Below are positions 44,982-54,728 of a DNA stretch of 64,000 bases, one piece after another. Both the position numbers and the translations under genes were made by a program. Position 1 is the first letter of the stretch. Each line of letters starts with the position of its first letter. The DNA is from Chryseobacterium carnipullorum. Lineage in GTDB: Bacteria; Bacteroidota; Bacteroidia; Flavobacteriales; Weeksellaceae. Location: positions 62,001 to 126,000 of the forward strand of contig NZ_FRCD01000005.1 of NCBI RefSeq assembly GCF_900142785.1, in the 5' to 3' direction. The notes beneath the pieces were generated by a model, which ran no database searches, had not been told where the DNA came from, and saw only the letters and a list, made by a program, of their open reading frames with translations.

Positions 44982-44985
44982 TAAA

Positions 44986-45017
44986 AAAGGACAGACTTAT
45001 GTGATAAGCTGTCCTTT
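44986..45017. terminator. Bidirectional intrinsic terminator
   Basis: AAAGGACAG pairs with CTGTCCTTT across a 14-nt loop, with A and T tracts outside. It serves the convergent VOC and SWIM genes. Confidence 0.8.
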
Positions 45018-45021
45018 GTAT

Positions 45022-46365
45022 TTACATTTGTACTAATTTTTTTACCGCAAGTACATGTTTGCATGCCCCTCTTTCGCCTTGGTATTTACTAAACCATTCA
45101 CAGGTACAACGTTCTTTGCCATTATCTATAATAACGGTATGATGAACACCTGTACCTTCTACCCTAGCTTCAGTTCTGGCCAGATTTTTATTTAAAATCT
45201 GTACTTTTCCTTCAGCAATTAATTTTTCTGCATTTTTCACCCTTGGATTTAACCCGATAATTCTATTGAGCTTAAACGGCAATCTCCGATAGAAAAATTC
45301 ATTGTCATCAAGGTCATAGCCCAATAGTCCCATGGCAGCCAGTCTTCCGGTGAGGTTATCTGTTTTCTTCAGACCTATATTTTCATTTAAAGCAAAAGAA
45401 GTGGGATTAAAAGACTGGTTGGCGTAAGCATACTTATCCAGTGCATCAATCCACTCATCAGATATATCATCAATCAGACTGTCTAAAACAGCGCCTTCAC
45501 CAGAAAACCCTCTCCAGCTTTCTCTTGACAATGAAAAACTGAATCTGATATTCCCCATATACAATTGCCATGTGGTAGACTGCATATCTGCATGCGGAAA
45601 TACCTGCATCTGATCGATGTAAGGAAGAAGTGGTTCCAGCAGACGAAGCCTGTTGAGTCCTCCGATACATACAGCATCTGCTGATTTCACAGGAGAGAAC
45701 ATCGGTTTATTCCCTCTGATGATCAAATAGTAATCTGATTTCACAGGACCTTTTGGTATTCCTCTGAACAGCTGTTGGGTCTGGATTTTATTGAAAGTAT
45801 AAAGCTTTTCTGACTCAGACAGATAGATCTGAACCGTGCTGAGTCCTTTGATCCATTTTACAGGCAGCGGAACTTTTCTTTCCACTACTTTTTTTTCTTC
45901 TTTGTAAAGCCCTACTTCTTTTTCACCTACAGAGAGGACGATCTTCTCATTGGGACGAATGCTTCCCAAAGCGGTAATCATCGGCTGGTTGAAATCCACA
46001 TTGGTGGTTCCGTTCTCAAGAAATTCGCCATCAAGGCCGTCAGGCAGCACATCTACCCTGGCATAAACACCTGCACAGTGTGAAAACCCTTCAAATCGCA
46101 ACCGGCTGTTTCCGGCTGTAACGATTGGATCTTTAAGCAAGGCCATCTGAAACGGCGACAGATTAAAGCTGGATTTCACAATATTCGAAAGTGTAATAAG
46201 GCATCTTGCCAATATAAACGGCTGACTGACATTTCCCCAGAAAAAGCAGGGAGCATCTGTATTCTTCTGAATCTCGCTGTACTTGGACAGAAATAATTCT
46301 TCAGATGCATCTTTTTTTATCAGAGACGATGGTCTCTGATAATTGTAAACAAGCGTATCTTCCAT
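45022..46365 (-). CDS. SWIM zinc-finger protein
   Basis: A 447-residue protein with a C-terminal SWIM motif CTCEWFSKYQGERGACKHVL (CxCx(n)CxH). The N-terminal 380 residues resemble the YehQ-like part that accompanies SWIM domains in vWA/MoxR conflict-type operons. The start is 2 nt after the end of the preceding large gene, giving a three-gene operon. A DNA- or RNA-binding or protein-scaffold role is likely. Confidence 0.8.
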   Translation of the reverse strand: MEDTLVYNYQRPSSLIKKDASEELFLSKYSEIQKNTDAPCFFWGNVSQPFILARCLITLSNIVKSSFNLSPFQMALLKDPIVTAGNSRLRFEGFSHCAGVYARVDVLPDGLDGEFLENGTTNVDFNQPMITALGSIRPNEKIVLSVGEKEVGLYKEEKKVVERKVPLPVKWIKGLSTVQIYLSESEKLYTFNKIQTQQLFRGIPKGPVKSDYYLIIRGNKPMFSPVKSADAVCIGGLNRLRLLEPLLPYIDQMQVFPHADMQSTTWQLYMGNIRFSFSLSRESWRGFSGEGAVLDSLIDDISDEWIDALDKYAYANQSFNPTSFALNENIGLKKTDNLTGRLAAMGLLGYDLDDNEFFYRRLPFKLNRIIGLNPRVKNAEKLIAEGKVQILNKNLARTEARVEGTGVHHTVIIDNGKERCTCEWFSKYQGERGACKHVLAVKKLVQM

Positions 46366-46367
46366 AT

Positions 46368-49064
46368 CTATTTTTTTAGAAGAAGATTGCAGATTTTTTT
46401 CAGACTGGAATTGTCTTTCCAGCTATTCAGTTTTTCTTTTAAGTTTTTATCGGCCTGTGATTGATTTAAGGCCAGAACTTCATGATAAATATCCAATATT
46501 TTTTTAAGGTTGGTAACAGGTGTTTCCATCTGCATCAAAATATGGGTAAAAAGCTCTTCCAGTGCGAGATTATGGTCTTTGCTGACATTGAGCATCTGGT
46601 GCTGAACAAGATCGGTGAATCTCTTTACCGGTGCCCATTCCAGCTTTTCATGTAGTCCTATTATACGTCCTAATTGCACATTATCCATTACTTTATGGGA
46701 AACATGTTCCAGCCAGATCTCAGCAGCGGTTCCGCGGATGACTTTGTCTCCGTCGAGGAATATAGTTCCCAGAAACAGGTATCCCATTTCATCCAGAGGC
46801 TTTTTCATTTGATGAAGGGCCTGTGCTGTATTCAGAACCAGTCCTCTTTCATAAACCTCTGCGATTCCTGAATAAAACAGGCAGTCTTTAATGATCTTAG
46901 CGAAAACATTTCCAGGGGTATTCGGGAAACTCCACATAAAGGAAGGGGTTTCAGAAAAATGCTTCTGTTCTGCAATAAAGTATTCTAAAAAGAGAGGGTG
47001 GTCTCTTTTGTTCAGGTGGTATTTCGGAACACTGATGTTCAATTCTACAGGATAATAGGAATTCTTTTTGCTGTCAATTGTTTTCCAGTTATAAGAACCT
47101 GTAATAAATTCTTTAGGAATATCATCATATCCGAAGTTGTTGAATTCTTCAAAAATTCTTCCCGGAGATCTTGTAATTCCTGCGGTCATCCACCATGAAG
47201 GATGCTCAAATTTACCTTTTGGAGTCCTGTTTTTATCAAAAAAGAACAGAAGAAGTTCTTTGTATTCTCCTTTTAACTTTTGTTCAACAAGTTTAATCCG
47301 GTCTGACGTTTTTTCCATTGAACATCGTTGTAACGCAAGCTGTACATCAAGATCATCAGGTTGAATATTTTCATTCTGATAGGTTTCAAATCTTTCGATC
47401 AATGCTTCAGGACTTACCCAGCACGGCTCATGCGTAACCGTAGACAGCAACGGTATTTTATCTCCTGTTGTTATCTTATTATAAACATGTACTGCTATAT
47501 TTTTGAAAGGCTTCATCGCCAGTCCACCCACTTTGATATCTTTGATAGGTCCAAGTTTTTTATGATAACTGGAATAGGCTTCTCTTGTGGCTTCATCCTC
47601 GCAGGTTCTTTTATATATTTTGTCCAGATTCTTAAGCTGAACAGGATATTTTTCTAATAATGAAAGTCCGTAATTGATGATCAGATTTCCCAGCAACACA
47701 TTAAAATGATGTACTTCCCATTTGGCAATGGTTTTACAGGCTTTCTGAAATACGGGTTCAAAAAGCTTTACAGATTCTTCATTTTCTTTATCGGCAAAAC
47801 GAATAAGTCCTGCCAATGCAAGATCATAGTAGCATGTTCCGGGATTTTCTATGGCCTGTGGCAGAAAAAACATGAGATCTTCAAAGCTTTCCGGTTCCTG
47901 AATCTTACTGTCTTCACTGATCAGTTCTAGTTTTTCAGGAATAGCAATATCGAGCTCTAGTTGTGTATTTTCGATATATTGAACCAAACCAGGCCGTACA
48001 TTAGCTAAAATATTATCGGCATAATGAGACAGGGCTTCTTTCATGTTATCTGAAACGGGAATGTACCTCCGAATAATCTTTGCGGCCTTGCTCTGAATGC
48101 TTTCGTCTTTGCTTACAAAAGCTGCACTTAAAGCCATTTCCAGATTTTCGGTGTCCAGTTTCTTTTTTTGAAATATCTTTTCTGTTACGGTCAGACTGGC
48201 GGCCACGACGGTTTTTACCTCTGAACTCAACAGATTCGGAAGAAAATGGGAAAACTCGCTGGTCTTAAACTCAACGGTTGGCACTATTTTTTTCAGATGG
48301 ACCAGCATGGTATTGACGGCCTTCGACTGTACAGAAGCCAGACCAGCCATCAGTTCGTCCTGCAGCAAGATCAGTTCCTCATCAGAAGGTTTTAGTGCAT
48401 TGAATGCCTCCATGAACCATCCAGTGACATTTTTATTAAAATTTCTGTTGGCTGCCAGAAGGCATTCTTTGAGAAATCTTTTTCTGTCAATTTTATTTTC
48501 GGCGATGAGTTTTTGAACTAGTGGAAGCCACTCTCTTTTAAAAGGAAGTGATTTTGAAGGAAATTCGCACAGATACCAAAAGTGGGTTTCCAGTGTTTCG
48601 GGAGATTTATCCAGATCATAGGGCTGAAGGCTTAAATGGTAGCCCAGCAGCTCTGGTCTTGGCTGTACATATCCTTTCTCTGCCCAACCCAGAATATCCT
48701 GGTAATCAAATGCCGTAAATTCCGCCTCAATAGAATCATTGATAAAATCTGAAAACCAGTGTGGGCAACCCCATTCCAATATGGTGCTGGTCTGTTCTTT
48801 GTTTCTGAAAAGACTCCAATAGTTTTTTCCATAATGCTTTTGATCCATGCAGACAAACGAAGCGATGTCTATAATAGAATGCTGGTCTGCAGAACCGGCA
48901 GTATGGTAGGAGTTTTTCGTCATTACAATCTTACTGATCTCCCTGTCCAGTTTTTTTATGGTAGGTACCAGGGATTTTCTTTCTTCTGCGGTAAGCTGCT
49001 TCAGAAACGGAATAATCTCATGTGCTTTTTCCTCATTAAGGATCTCATACAATCTTTCTTTCAT
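46368..49064 (-). CDS. Large helical-repeat protein, DUF6493-like, copy 2
   Basis: An 898-residue protein that opens MKERLYEILNEEKAHEIIPF and appears to be built of alpha-helical repeats. Conserved blocks shared with its upstream paralogue include LLSVTHEPCWVSPEALIERF, matched there by SVPDHTPCWIDIRKLVDKIK, and a final KKILDIYHEVLALNQSQADK. Such proteins accompany SWIM genes and belong, I think, to DUF6493. No catalytic motif is visible. It overlaps the upstream paralogue by 20 nt. Confidence 0.65.
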   Translation of the reverse strand: MKERLYEILNEEKAHEIIPFLKQLTAEERKSLVPTIKKLDREISKIVMTKNSYHTAGSADQHSIIDIASFVCMDQKHYGKNYWSLFRNKEQTSTILEWGCPHWFSDFINDSIEAEFTAFDYQDILGWAEKGYVQPRPELLGYHLSLQPYDLDKSPETLETHFWYLCEFPSKSLPFKREWLPLVQKLIAENKIDRKRFLKECLLAANRNFNKNVTGWFMEAFNALKPSDEELILLQDELMAGLASVQSKAVNTMLVHLKKIVPTVEFKTSEFSHFLPNLLSSEVKTVVAASLTVTEKIFQKKKLDTENLEMALSAAFVSKDESIQSKAAKIIRRYIPVSDNMKEALSHYADNILANVRPGLVQYIENTQLELDIAIPEKLELISEDSKIQEPESFEDLMFFLPQAIENPGTCYYDLALAGLIRFADKENEESVKLFEPVFQKACKTIAKWEVHHFNVLLGNLIINYGLSLLEKYPVQLKNLDKIYKRTCEDEATREAYSSYHKKLGPIKDIKVGGLAMKPFKNIAVHVYNKITTGDKIPLLSTVTHEPCWVSPEALIERFETYQNENIQPDDLDVQLALQRCSMEKTSDRIKLVEQKLKGEYKELLLFFFDKNRTPKGKFEHPSWWMTAGITRSPGRIFEEFNNFGYDDIPKEFITGSYNWKTIDSKKNSYYPVELNISVPKYHLNKRDHPLFLEYFIAEQKHFSETPSFMWSFPNTPGNVFAKIIKDCLFYSGIAEVYERGLVLNTAQALHQMKKPLDEMGYLFLGTIFLDGDKVIRGTAAEIWLEHVSHKVMDNVQLGRIIGLHEKLEWAPVKRFTDLVQHQMLNVSKDHNLALEELFTHILMQMETPVTNLKKILDIYHEVLALNQSQADKNLKEKLNSWKDNSSLKKICNLLLKK

Positions 49065-51594
49065 TTGTTTTTAATTTGATAATCATTTTTTTCAGGTTAT
49101 TTTCGTTTTCCCATTCTTTTAACCTCACAGCCACATCAGCATCAGTTTTCGACTGATTGAGATGTAACAGCTCGTCATAAATCTCCAAAATCTTTTTAAG
49201 ATTAAAAACTGGGTGATCTATTGTTTTAAGAATGGATATCAATAGTTTTTCGAAAGCCCGGTTAAGACTGGAATTCAATCCAATAAAGCGATCAATTCCA
49301 TCTCTCAGTCTTTTAACCGGAACTAGTCCGAAGTTGATTTTTTCGCCGATCATTATTCCTAATGTCCCAATGTCAAAATCATCTGAAGCTATCTTGTGAA
49401 TAATCGCTTCAAAAGCCGTACCAGAGAAGGTTTTATCCTTGCTGAACATGGCAGCGGACAGGAATAAATAATGCATGGATTGGAATGGAAGATCCAGCTT
49501 CATCCACGCGTCTAATAATTCGGTATTGGTCTTGCTGTCATACTGATAAACAGCATTGGACAGGGTTTCATTACATTTTTTCGCAAAAACCGATGCCGAA
49601 AAATAGGGAGCGGTATATAAAATGCGAATCAGATCATGATCATAAACTCCATGATATGAGTTAAATAAGTGATCCAAAAGCGGTGCTTCTGCCGGGATTT
49701 CTTTATTTTCAATCGTTACCGTAATCTCCGGAACTTCTTCTGCAACGTATGCTTTGTATATTTTTCTAATCCCCAATTTTCTATTGAAGCTGCCTTCCAG
49801 ATAGGCGCTTTCATACCTGGCTTTGAAATATTCGGGATCAAAAACAGGTTCTAAATATTTAAAATACTCTTTGCCAAGTTGTATCTGTGCATACTTTTTT
49901 GATTCTGCAAAATGCTCTTTTTTCACCCTGAGGATGGCCCGCTGAAGATCGAAAGGAATGGGAATTATTTTCAGGTCCTGATATATTTTTATTTTATCCA
50001 CAAGCTTACGAATGTCTATCCAGCATGGAGTATGGTCCGGAACTGAAAGCAACGGAATATTTTTCCCTTGTTTTAAAAGCTCAAATATGCCGGAAAGAAA
50101 CTGATGATAGGCTTTAAAAATCAAAGGTGTCCGTTTTCCTACCCAGTTTTCAAGCTCCGGAAATTCTTTTCTGGCCTCATTAAGTATTGGAGATCCGTTC
50201 TTATGTTTTAAAAGACCGTATTGAATAAAAAATGTCGCATGTAAATGATGCAATCCAACACTTCCTTTTACTTTCAAAGCTGCTTTAAACGCTGGTTCCA
50301 ATTGGTTAAGTTCTTCTTCATTGATCTCAGTATTGAATCTCATTAACGCATCTAAAAAGAGATCAAAATCACCAGGATTGTTGTTGCTGAACACTTGTGG
50401 GGCAAAGAATATAAAATCGCTGGCTGACTGAATCGGAGAAACCGTTTGACTGATATGCCAGACAGCCAATTCTTCATTTTCAACCAATGTATGAAATTCA
50501 TTATTTTCTTTAATGGAAAGAAATTTCTCTAGTAATACTTTAGTGTCTGAAAGAAGAGATTCTCCATACGAAAGGATTTCGTTTTTTATATTTTCTGAAT
50601 CCGGATCCCCATATTTCGCTATAATCTTTGCTGCTTTGATCTGTATCGCAGCATCTTTATTCATGAAGACAGGAAGTAAAAAAAGACAGATTTCTTCTCT
50701 GTACCTTTTATCCTTCTTCGCTATTTTCTCAAGGATCTGCAGGAGTGTATTCAAAATATTTTTACCCTGAAGAGCCGGTAAAACCAGTGCAGCCTTAAGA
50801 AATTCCTCAGTTTTGAATTCATCTTCCGTGGTTACCTGATTTATAATTTTCAGTACCGGAACAAAAAGTGATTGCTGTGAGGAATGAAGGACTGAAAAGA
50901 GATTGTCCTGTAGAGCTAAAATTTCTTTGTCGGAAGGTTCAAGATGAGAAAACAATTCGAGAAACCAGCTATTATGATCTTTTGATACATTAAGATTGAT
51001 GGCATCCCAACATCTCTGTAAAACTTTTGAACGGTCCAGTTTATTGTCACTGAGAAGTTCACGCAAAAGGACTTTCCAGTTTCTTCCGTTTTGATAATGA
51101 CAGTTGATGCTTGTCTCATATTGAAAAAGCAGCCAGATATGGGAATTTATTGTGATCGGATAAGTAAAAAGAATTTCTTCTGAAGTATGATTGGAAGCGA
51201 GTGATTCTGAAAGGAGATTGGCAGAAACTTCATCAGTCAGCTGAAGATATCCTTTCTTTTGCCATTCAAGAACTTTGAGATAATCAATATTTCTTAGAAA
51301 CGGGTAACAGTTTCCCACCCATTCCGGAACATAAGATTCAAATAATTCATCAATGAGATCGACCGGTAATGCATAATAGGCAGAAGCCAATTTTTCGTAT
51401 TCTTCCTGAGTACTGCTGCAAGCCAATGTGGCCAGCATGGAAATGTGATTATGACCCCAGTCTTTATTTAAAAATTTCTTTAAAATGACTGCAGTTTCTT
51501 TCTTTTCTTTTGGGGTCAGCTTGATAAGAAAAGGAATAATTTCCTTGATTCTAAAATTTAAATAAATCGTCTTCAATTCATCTCCAATAAGCAT
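49045..51594 (-). CDS. Large helical-repeat protein, DUF6493-like, copy 1
   Basis: An 849-residue paralogue of the downstream gene. It opens with an equivalent LKTIYLNFRIKEIIPFLIKL and ends KKILEIYDELLHLNQSKTDAD. It lacks a signal peptide and is helix-rich throughout. Tandem duplication followed by strong divergence is evident. It is the first gene of the DUF6493-DUF6493-SWIM operon; function is unknown, and comparison with the YehM-YehQ set suggests a regulated conflict or repair complex. Confidence 0.65.
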   Translation of the reverse strand: MLIGDELKTIYLNFRIKEIIPFLIKLTPKEKKETAVILKKFLNKDWGHNHISMLATLACSSTQEEYEKLASAYYALPVDLIDELFESYVPEWVGNCYPFLRNIDYLKVLEWQKKGYLQLTDEVSANLLSESLASNHTSEEILFTYPITINSHIWLLFQYETSINCHYQNGRNWKVLLRELLSDNKLDRSKVLQRCWDAINLNVSKDHNSWFLELFSHLEPSDKEILALQDNLFSVLHSSQQSLFVPVLKIINQVTTEDEFKTEEFLKAALVLPALQGKNILNTLLQILEKIAKKDKRYREEICLFLLPVFMNKDAAIQIKAAKIIAKYGDPDSENIKNEILSYGESLLSDTKVLLEKFLSIKENNEFHTLVENEELAVWHISQTVSPIQSASDFIFFAPQVFSNNNPGDFDLFLDALMRFNTEINEEELNQLEPAFKAALKVKGSVGLHHLHATFFIQYGLLKHKNGSPILNEARKEFPELENWVGKRTPLIFKAYHQFLSGIFELLKQGKNIPLLSVPDHTPCWIDIRKLVDKIKIYQDLKIIPIPFDLQRAILRVKKEHFAESKKYAQIQLGKEYFKYLEPVFDPEYFKARYESAYLEGSFNRKLGIRKIYKAYVAEEVPEITVTIENKEIPAEAPLLDHLFNSYHGVYDHDLIRILYTAPYFSASVFAKKCNETLSNAVYQYDSKTNTELLDAWMKLDLPFQSMHYLFLSAAMFSKDKTFSGTAFEAIIHKIASDDFDIGTLGIMIGEKINFGLVPVKRLRDGIDRFIGLNSSLNRAFEKLLISILKTIDHPVFNLKKILEIYDELLHLNQSKTDADVAVRLKEWENENNLKKMIIKLKTNERKIV

Positions 51595-51678
51595 AATTCC
51601 AATCTAGGGGACTAAAATAATAAAAAATGACTGACAGACATTGAAATATCCCTTTAAAGTGATTTTTTTAACAAAAAA

Positions 51679-52125
51679 TTATGCTTTCAACAGGAGTTCT
51701 GCAAGCATTTCCGAATAAAAGTTAAAAGGAATTCTTCTTTCATCTTTGAAAAAACGGTAGATATCTGTCTTTTCTTTGGAAGTTGTTTTTCTGAAGCTCA
51801 AATGATCTCCGTGATAGTCGTGAATTTGACAATTGATTTCTTTATCTCTGAGGTCAATTGAAAAATGGGTATTGATTCCAAATACAAAAAAGTCTGATTC
51901 CAGTGCATGTTCTTCTTTCTCTATATTATGACAATATATGTTAAAAAATCCATCAGGAAAAAATTTGAGATAATCATTTAAGCATTGATGATTACCTAAG
52001 AAATAGTACGTGTCAAATTTATTAACAGCGATATTAATTCCTGAACCACCTTTCAAAACCGCCATTTCGCTTTCTGATGCTATTTCATCTCCAAATTTTA
52101 ATTTTCTAACTGTAAAATTCATCAA
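51679..52125 (-). CDS. Hypothetical protein, 148 residues
   Basis: A small soluble alpha/beta protein (FTVRKLKFGDEIASESEMAV, then YYFLGNHQCLNDYLKFFPDG). It looks similar in size and composition to SMI1/KNR4-type or immunity proteins, but I cannot place it. It lies between the SWIM operon and the slipin gene on the same strand. Confidence 0.55.
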   Translation of the reverse strand: MMNFTVRKLKFGDEIASESEMAVLKGGSGINIAVNKFDTYYFLGNHQCLNDYLKFFPDGFFNIYCHNIEKEEHALESDFFVFGINTHFSIDLRDKEINCQIHDYHGDHLSFRKTTSKEKTDIYRFFKDERRIPFNFYSEMLAELLLKA

Positions 52126-52427
52126 TGGGAACGCAGGATTTTCGGGAACCAGGCTCTCCAGATTCTTGTATTAATCTAGGAAAAAAAGAATTTGTTTCTG
52201 AATTTTTAGTCATCAATTTTTCTTTGGAATCCGTATGCGGGATATCGTAACGGTTGTTTATGATCTTTTCAAAATGATAAAATCCATCTCTTCAGCCCGT
52301 GCTAAAAATATGGATTTATCTCTTTTCTTTAGGTGTATTTCGATCTTTTCTCCTCTTTTCACCATTAGGATTTAAAAAGGGCAGACCGTTTTACACAAGC
52401 CTACCCTATAGTAACAGTTATTAGTTT
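52126..52427. other. Intergenic region with a possible 35-codon ORF
   Basis: A 302-bp gap. On the minus strand an ATG at 52365 opens a 35-codon ORF ending at 52258 (MVKRGEKIEIHLKKRDKSIF at its start); there is no other evidence that it is translated. Near 52150 a GGTTC motif hints at a decayed tRNA arm but does not fold. Confidence 0.3.
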
Positions 52428-53939
52428 TTATTTTGTAAAAATTTCTTTCAGCTGAGAAACGATGTTACTGTTTCCTGAAACGGTAATATCACCAATCTTT
52501 TCTGCGATTTTTTCCATATACTCCATTTCTTTCAGCTTCCATAAAACTTCATTTTCTTCCATTAGCTTCGCAGTGTTCAGCAAGCTTCTTGTGGAAGCCG
52601 TTTCTTCACGGCGCATGATGCTGTTGGCCTGAGCTTTTTTCTCAGCGATCAAAACCTGGTTCATAATTTCCTTCATTTCACCGGTTAAGATCACGTCACG
52701 GATACCCGCATCAAAAGCTCTGATTCCTAAATCACCGGCTTTTTCACCCAGATTTTCAAGAATTTCTTTTCCTACGGAATCTTTTTTCAGCAACAGTTCA
52801 TCCAGTGTCAAAGCTCCTACAAACTCACGCAATGCCAGCTGCATCAGAATATACAATTGCTTATCATATTCTTTATTTTCCATCAGTGCTTTTTCGATAC
52901 TCTGTACCTGAAAACTCACGTAAAAATTGATTCTTAGCATCGCTTTATCCTTAGTCAAAAGCTCCTGACCTGCAATTTCCATCTGCTGTATTCGCATATC
53001 AATCGTATTGACATCGATGGAAATTTCATTATTCCAAAAACTGTAAGTTCCCGCTTCCAGAGTGTTTACCAATTTACCGCCAATGATCAGCAATCCTTTA
53101 TACTGATTCGGTACAATAAATTTTCTTACGTAATGTCTAAGCCTTGAATTTTCCAGAATGGTATTCGGGATATCCTCTGTGATTTCAACTTTCGTTAAAT
53201 CCACTTTTTGAAAAGTTCTTTCAGTAATATCCATCCAGAATGCATATTGTCCAACGTTAAGAACATCTTTTAAAGTCCCGTTTTCATATAGCAAAATGAT
53301 CTCACCATCTTTTACCTCTACAATTTTTAAAAGGCTTTTCAGGGTTTCATTTTTTAATAAAGCAGCTCCATTTTCATGCGTTCCAAACTGAGATTTTACT
53401 TCATAATTGGGATCAATTAATTTAACCTCAACTGAAACATCATTGTTCCAGAAGGAGTAAATACCGCTTTCCAATATTTGAGTTAATTTACCGTCAATTA
53501 ACAATAAACCTTTGTGGTGATGAGGAACAAGAAACTTTCTTACAAAGCTTTTCACCTTTATATTTTCTAAAATTGTCTTAGAGATTCCTTCCGGGATTTC
53601 AATATTTGTTAAATCTATTTTCTGAAATTCTCTGTTGACCATTCCCATCCAGAATGCATAGTGTCCAACAGTCAAAACATCTTTAAAAGTTCCGTTTTCA
53701 TGAACTAAAATGATTTCTCCATCTTTTACCTCTACGGTTTCCAAGAGATTTTTCAATGTTTCATTTTTCAACAGAATCGGTAAATCTTCACCGGCTTCAA
53801 AACGGGATTTCATCTCATAGATTTCTACCGATTTATTTCCGAAGACATAATGATTACCTTCTTTGAGAACTTCAATTAAGTTTCGGTTTTTGAAGACCAA
53901 ACCCATTTGGTATGCTTTAATGTGTACATTTTTTATCAT
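52428..53939 (-). CDS. Slipin/SPFH protein with duplicated N-terminal module
   Basis: A 503-residue stomatin-like (Band 7/SPFH) protein. Residues about 1-170 and 195-330 are tandem copies of one module, each with LLKNETLKxLL, VEVKDGEIIL-xENGT, VGxYAFWM and YSFWNN blocks. The SPFH domain follows (MRIQQMEIAGQELLTKDKAM, then FVGALTLDELLLKKDSVGKE) and a C-terminal coiled coil. No hydrophobic membrane anchor is obvious. SPFH proteins form ring-like oligomers; here it may scaffold the neighbouring RNA-related machinery. Confidence 0.85.
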   Translation of the reverse strand: MIKNVHIKAYQMGLVFKNRNLIEVLKEGNHYVFGNKSVEIYEMKSRFEAGEDLPILLKNETLKNLLETVEVKDGEIILVHENGTFKDVLTVGHYAFWMGMVNREFQKIDLTNIEIPEGISKTILENIKVKSFVRKFLVPHHHKGLLLIDGKLTQILESGIYSFWNNDVSVEVKLIDPNYEVKSQFGTHENGAALLKNETLKSLLKIVEVKDGEIILLYENGTLKDVLNVGQYAFWMDITERTFQKVDLTKVEITEDIPNTILENSRLRHYVRKFIVPNQYKGLLIIGGKLVNTLEAGTYSFWNNEISIDVNTIDMRIQQMEIAGQELLTKDKAMLRINFYVSFQVQSIEKALMENKEYDKQLYILMQLALREFVGALTLDELLLKKDSVGKEILENLGEKAGDLGIRAFDAGIRDVILTGEMKEIMNQVLIAEKKAQANSIMRREETASTRSLLNTAKLMEENEVLWKLKEMEYMEKIAEKIGDITVSGNSNIVSQLKEIFTK

Positions 53940-54089
53940 TTTATTATATTTTTAAATTGTATTATTTCAATTAAAAAGAGAAAACCGAATTTCTTTCTTC
54001 CAAAAAATGGCGGAAGCAAAGGAGTTTCAAAAAGCTCAAATCATTTCAAAATACTGTTCTTAAACTTATTTTTCCAATTGGTAAAATCT

Positions 54090-54195
54090 TGGGCGTGTCC
54101 CTTGGCCACCGCTGAAAGCAGCAACCCGGGTCGCTACGTTCACTGCTATCTTTTTTGCGTACAAAAAAGGATATCCGTTACCATCGCTCACGCGG
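54090..54195 (+). repeat. Degenerate interspersed element (GGGCGTGTCCC...TCACGCG type)
   Basis: It begins GGGCGTGTCCCTTGGCC and ends CATCGCTCACGCGG, with an internal ATCTTTTTTG/CAAAAAAGGAT hairpin. This pattern is one I associate with a common non-coding interspersed sequence in flavobacterial genomes; the copy here is imperfect. No protein is encoded. Confidence 0.4.
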
Positions 54196-54366
54196 AAAAC
54201 CCGTCCTTATCAGAAAACTCCGTTCAATTGTGGTATTCATCAACTGAATTTCACTTTCAGAAAAAATCTTTCTTACTGGCTTTTTCAAAAATGTTGATTC
54301 AACAACTGAAAAAACTCAGATTTTCTCTATCAAGATGTTTTTAAAGAAAAACATTGAAAACTTTGT

Positions 54367-54388
54367 AAAAAATAGATTTTCAGTCTAT
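54367..54388 (-). terminator. Intrinsic terminator of the permuted-tRNA RNA
   Basis: On the minus strand ATAGA pairs with TCTAT around a 7-nt loop, followed by six T. It lies directly after element F2. Confidence 0.7.
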
Positions 54389-54393
54389 CTTTA

Positions 54394-54466
54394 ACTACAT
54401 GTAAAGTGTAGTGCTCTAACCACTTGAGCTATCTCAATCTTAATTGAGAGAAGGATTCGAACCTTC
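54394..54466 (-). ncRNA. Permuted tRNA-like module F2 with full anticodon arm
   Basis: In transcript order: T-arm GAAGG-TTCGAAT-CCTTC (54450-54466), acceptor strands TCTCAAT and ATTGAGA (7 bp perfect) closed by the tetraloop TAAG, TA, D-arm GCTC-loop-GAGC, then a 6-bp anticodon-like stem ACTACA/TGTAGT with the 7-nt loop CTTTACA. It is a complete tRNA cut at the variable loop and sealed at the acceptor end, so it cannot be aminoacylated at a normal CCA end. The loop triplet UUA would pair with UAA. Confidence 0.8.
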
Positions 54467-54469
54467 GCA

Positions 54470-54564
54470 AAAAAACTATTTACTCTATCCTCTTGAGTTA
54501 TATTTCCCTTAAGGAAACAGAAGGATTCGAACCTTCGTACAATAGCTAATGGTAGAAGTTTTTT
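54470..54564 (-). ncRNA. Permuted tRNA-like module F1
   Basis: T-arm GAAGG-TTCGAAT-CCTTC (54520-54536), acceptor strands TGTTTCC and GGAAATA (7 bp with one G-U) closed by the 5-nt loop TTAAG, then a D-arm ACTC-loop-GAGT. Flanking strands CTATT (54541-54545) with AATAG (54476-54480), and AAAAAA with TTTTTT, close the module as an extended stem. It lies just before F2 in the same predicted transcript. Confidence 0.75.
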
Positions 54565-54722
54565 GGTTAACTCCTCAAACCTTCGGGCCAAGCTGAACAG
54601 AGCGAAAACAATGTTTTTCAACAAATTCTTCTGCAATGGTGCTATACAGAAACACACAACCTGACTTGCCTGATATTTTAACTGAAATCTGTTTTTCAAA
54701 ATTTCAGTGCTGTTTCATTTTG
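54565..54722 (-). ncRNA. 5' part of the permuted-tRNA transcript
   Basis: The stretch from the expected start (about 54722) to F1 holds a perfect 8-bp hairpin ACTGAAAT/ATTTCAGT and a TTCTG/CAGAA hairpin; no conserved TGYCGT box is seen. Long open frames through F1/F2 contain the tRNA arms and are not credible genes. It may be the Ro-binding or processing part of the RNA. Confidence 0.45.
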
Positions 54723-54728
54723 ATAATG

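Noticed and set aside
52130..52200. Decayed tRNA near the slipin gene
   Set aside because: A GGTTC motif is present but no acceptor or T-stem pairing could be built.
54394..54564. Two-piece or permuted tmRNA
   Set aside because: There is no tag-peptide reading frame, no G-U wobble identity of an Ala acceptor with free CCA end, and the acceptor is sealed by a loop.
54391..54699. A 102-codon minus-strand ORF
   Set aside because: It lies within the permuted-tRNA transcript and spans F1, F2 and their T-arms; the RNA fold explains the sequence better.
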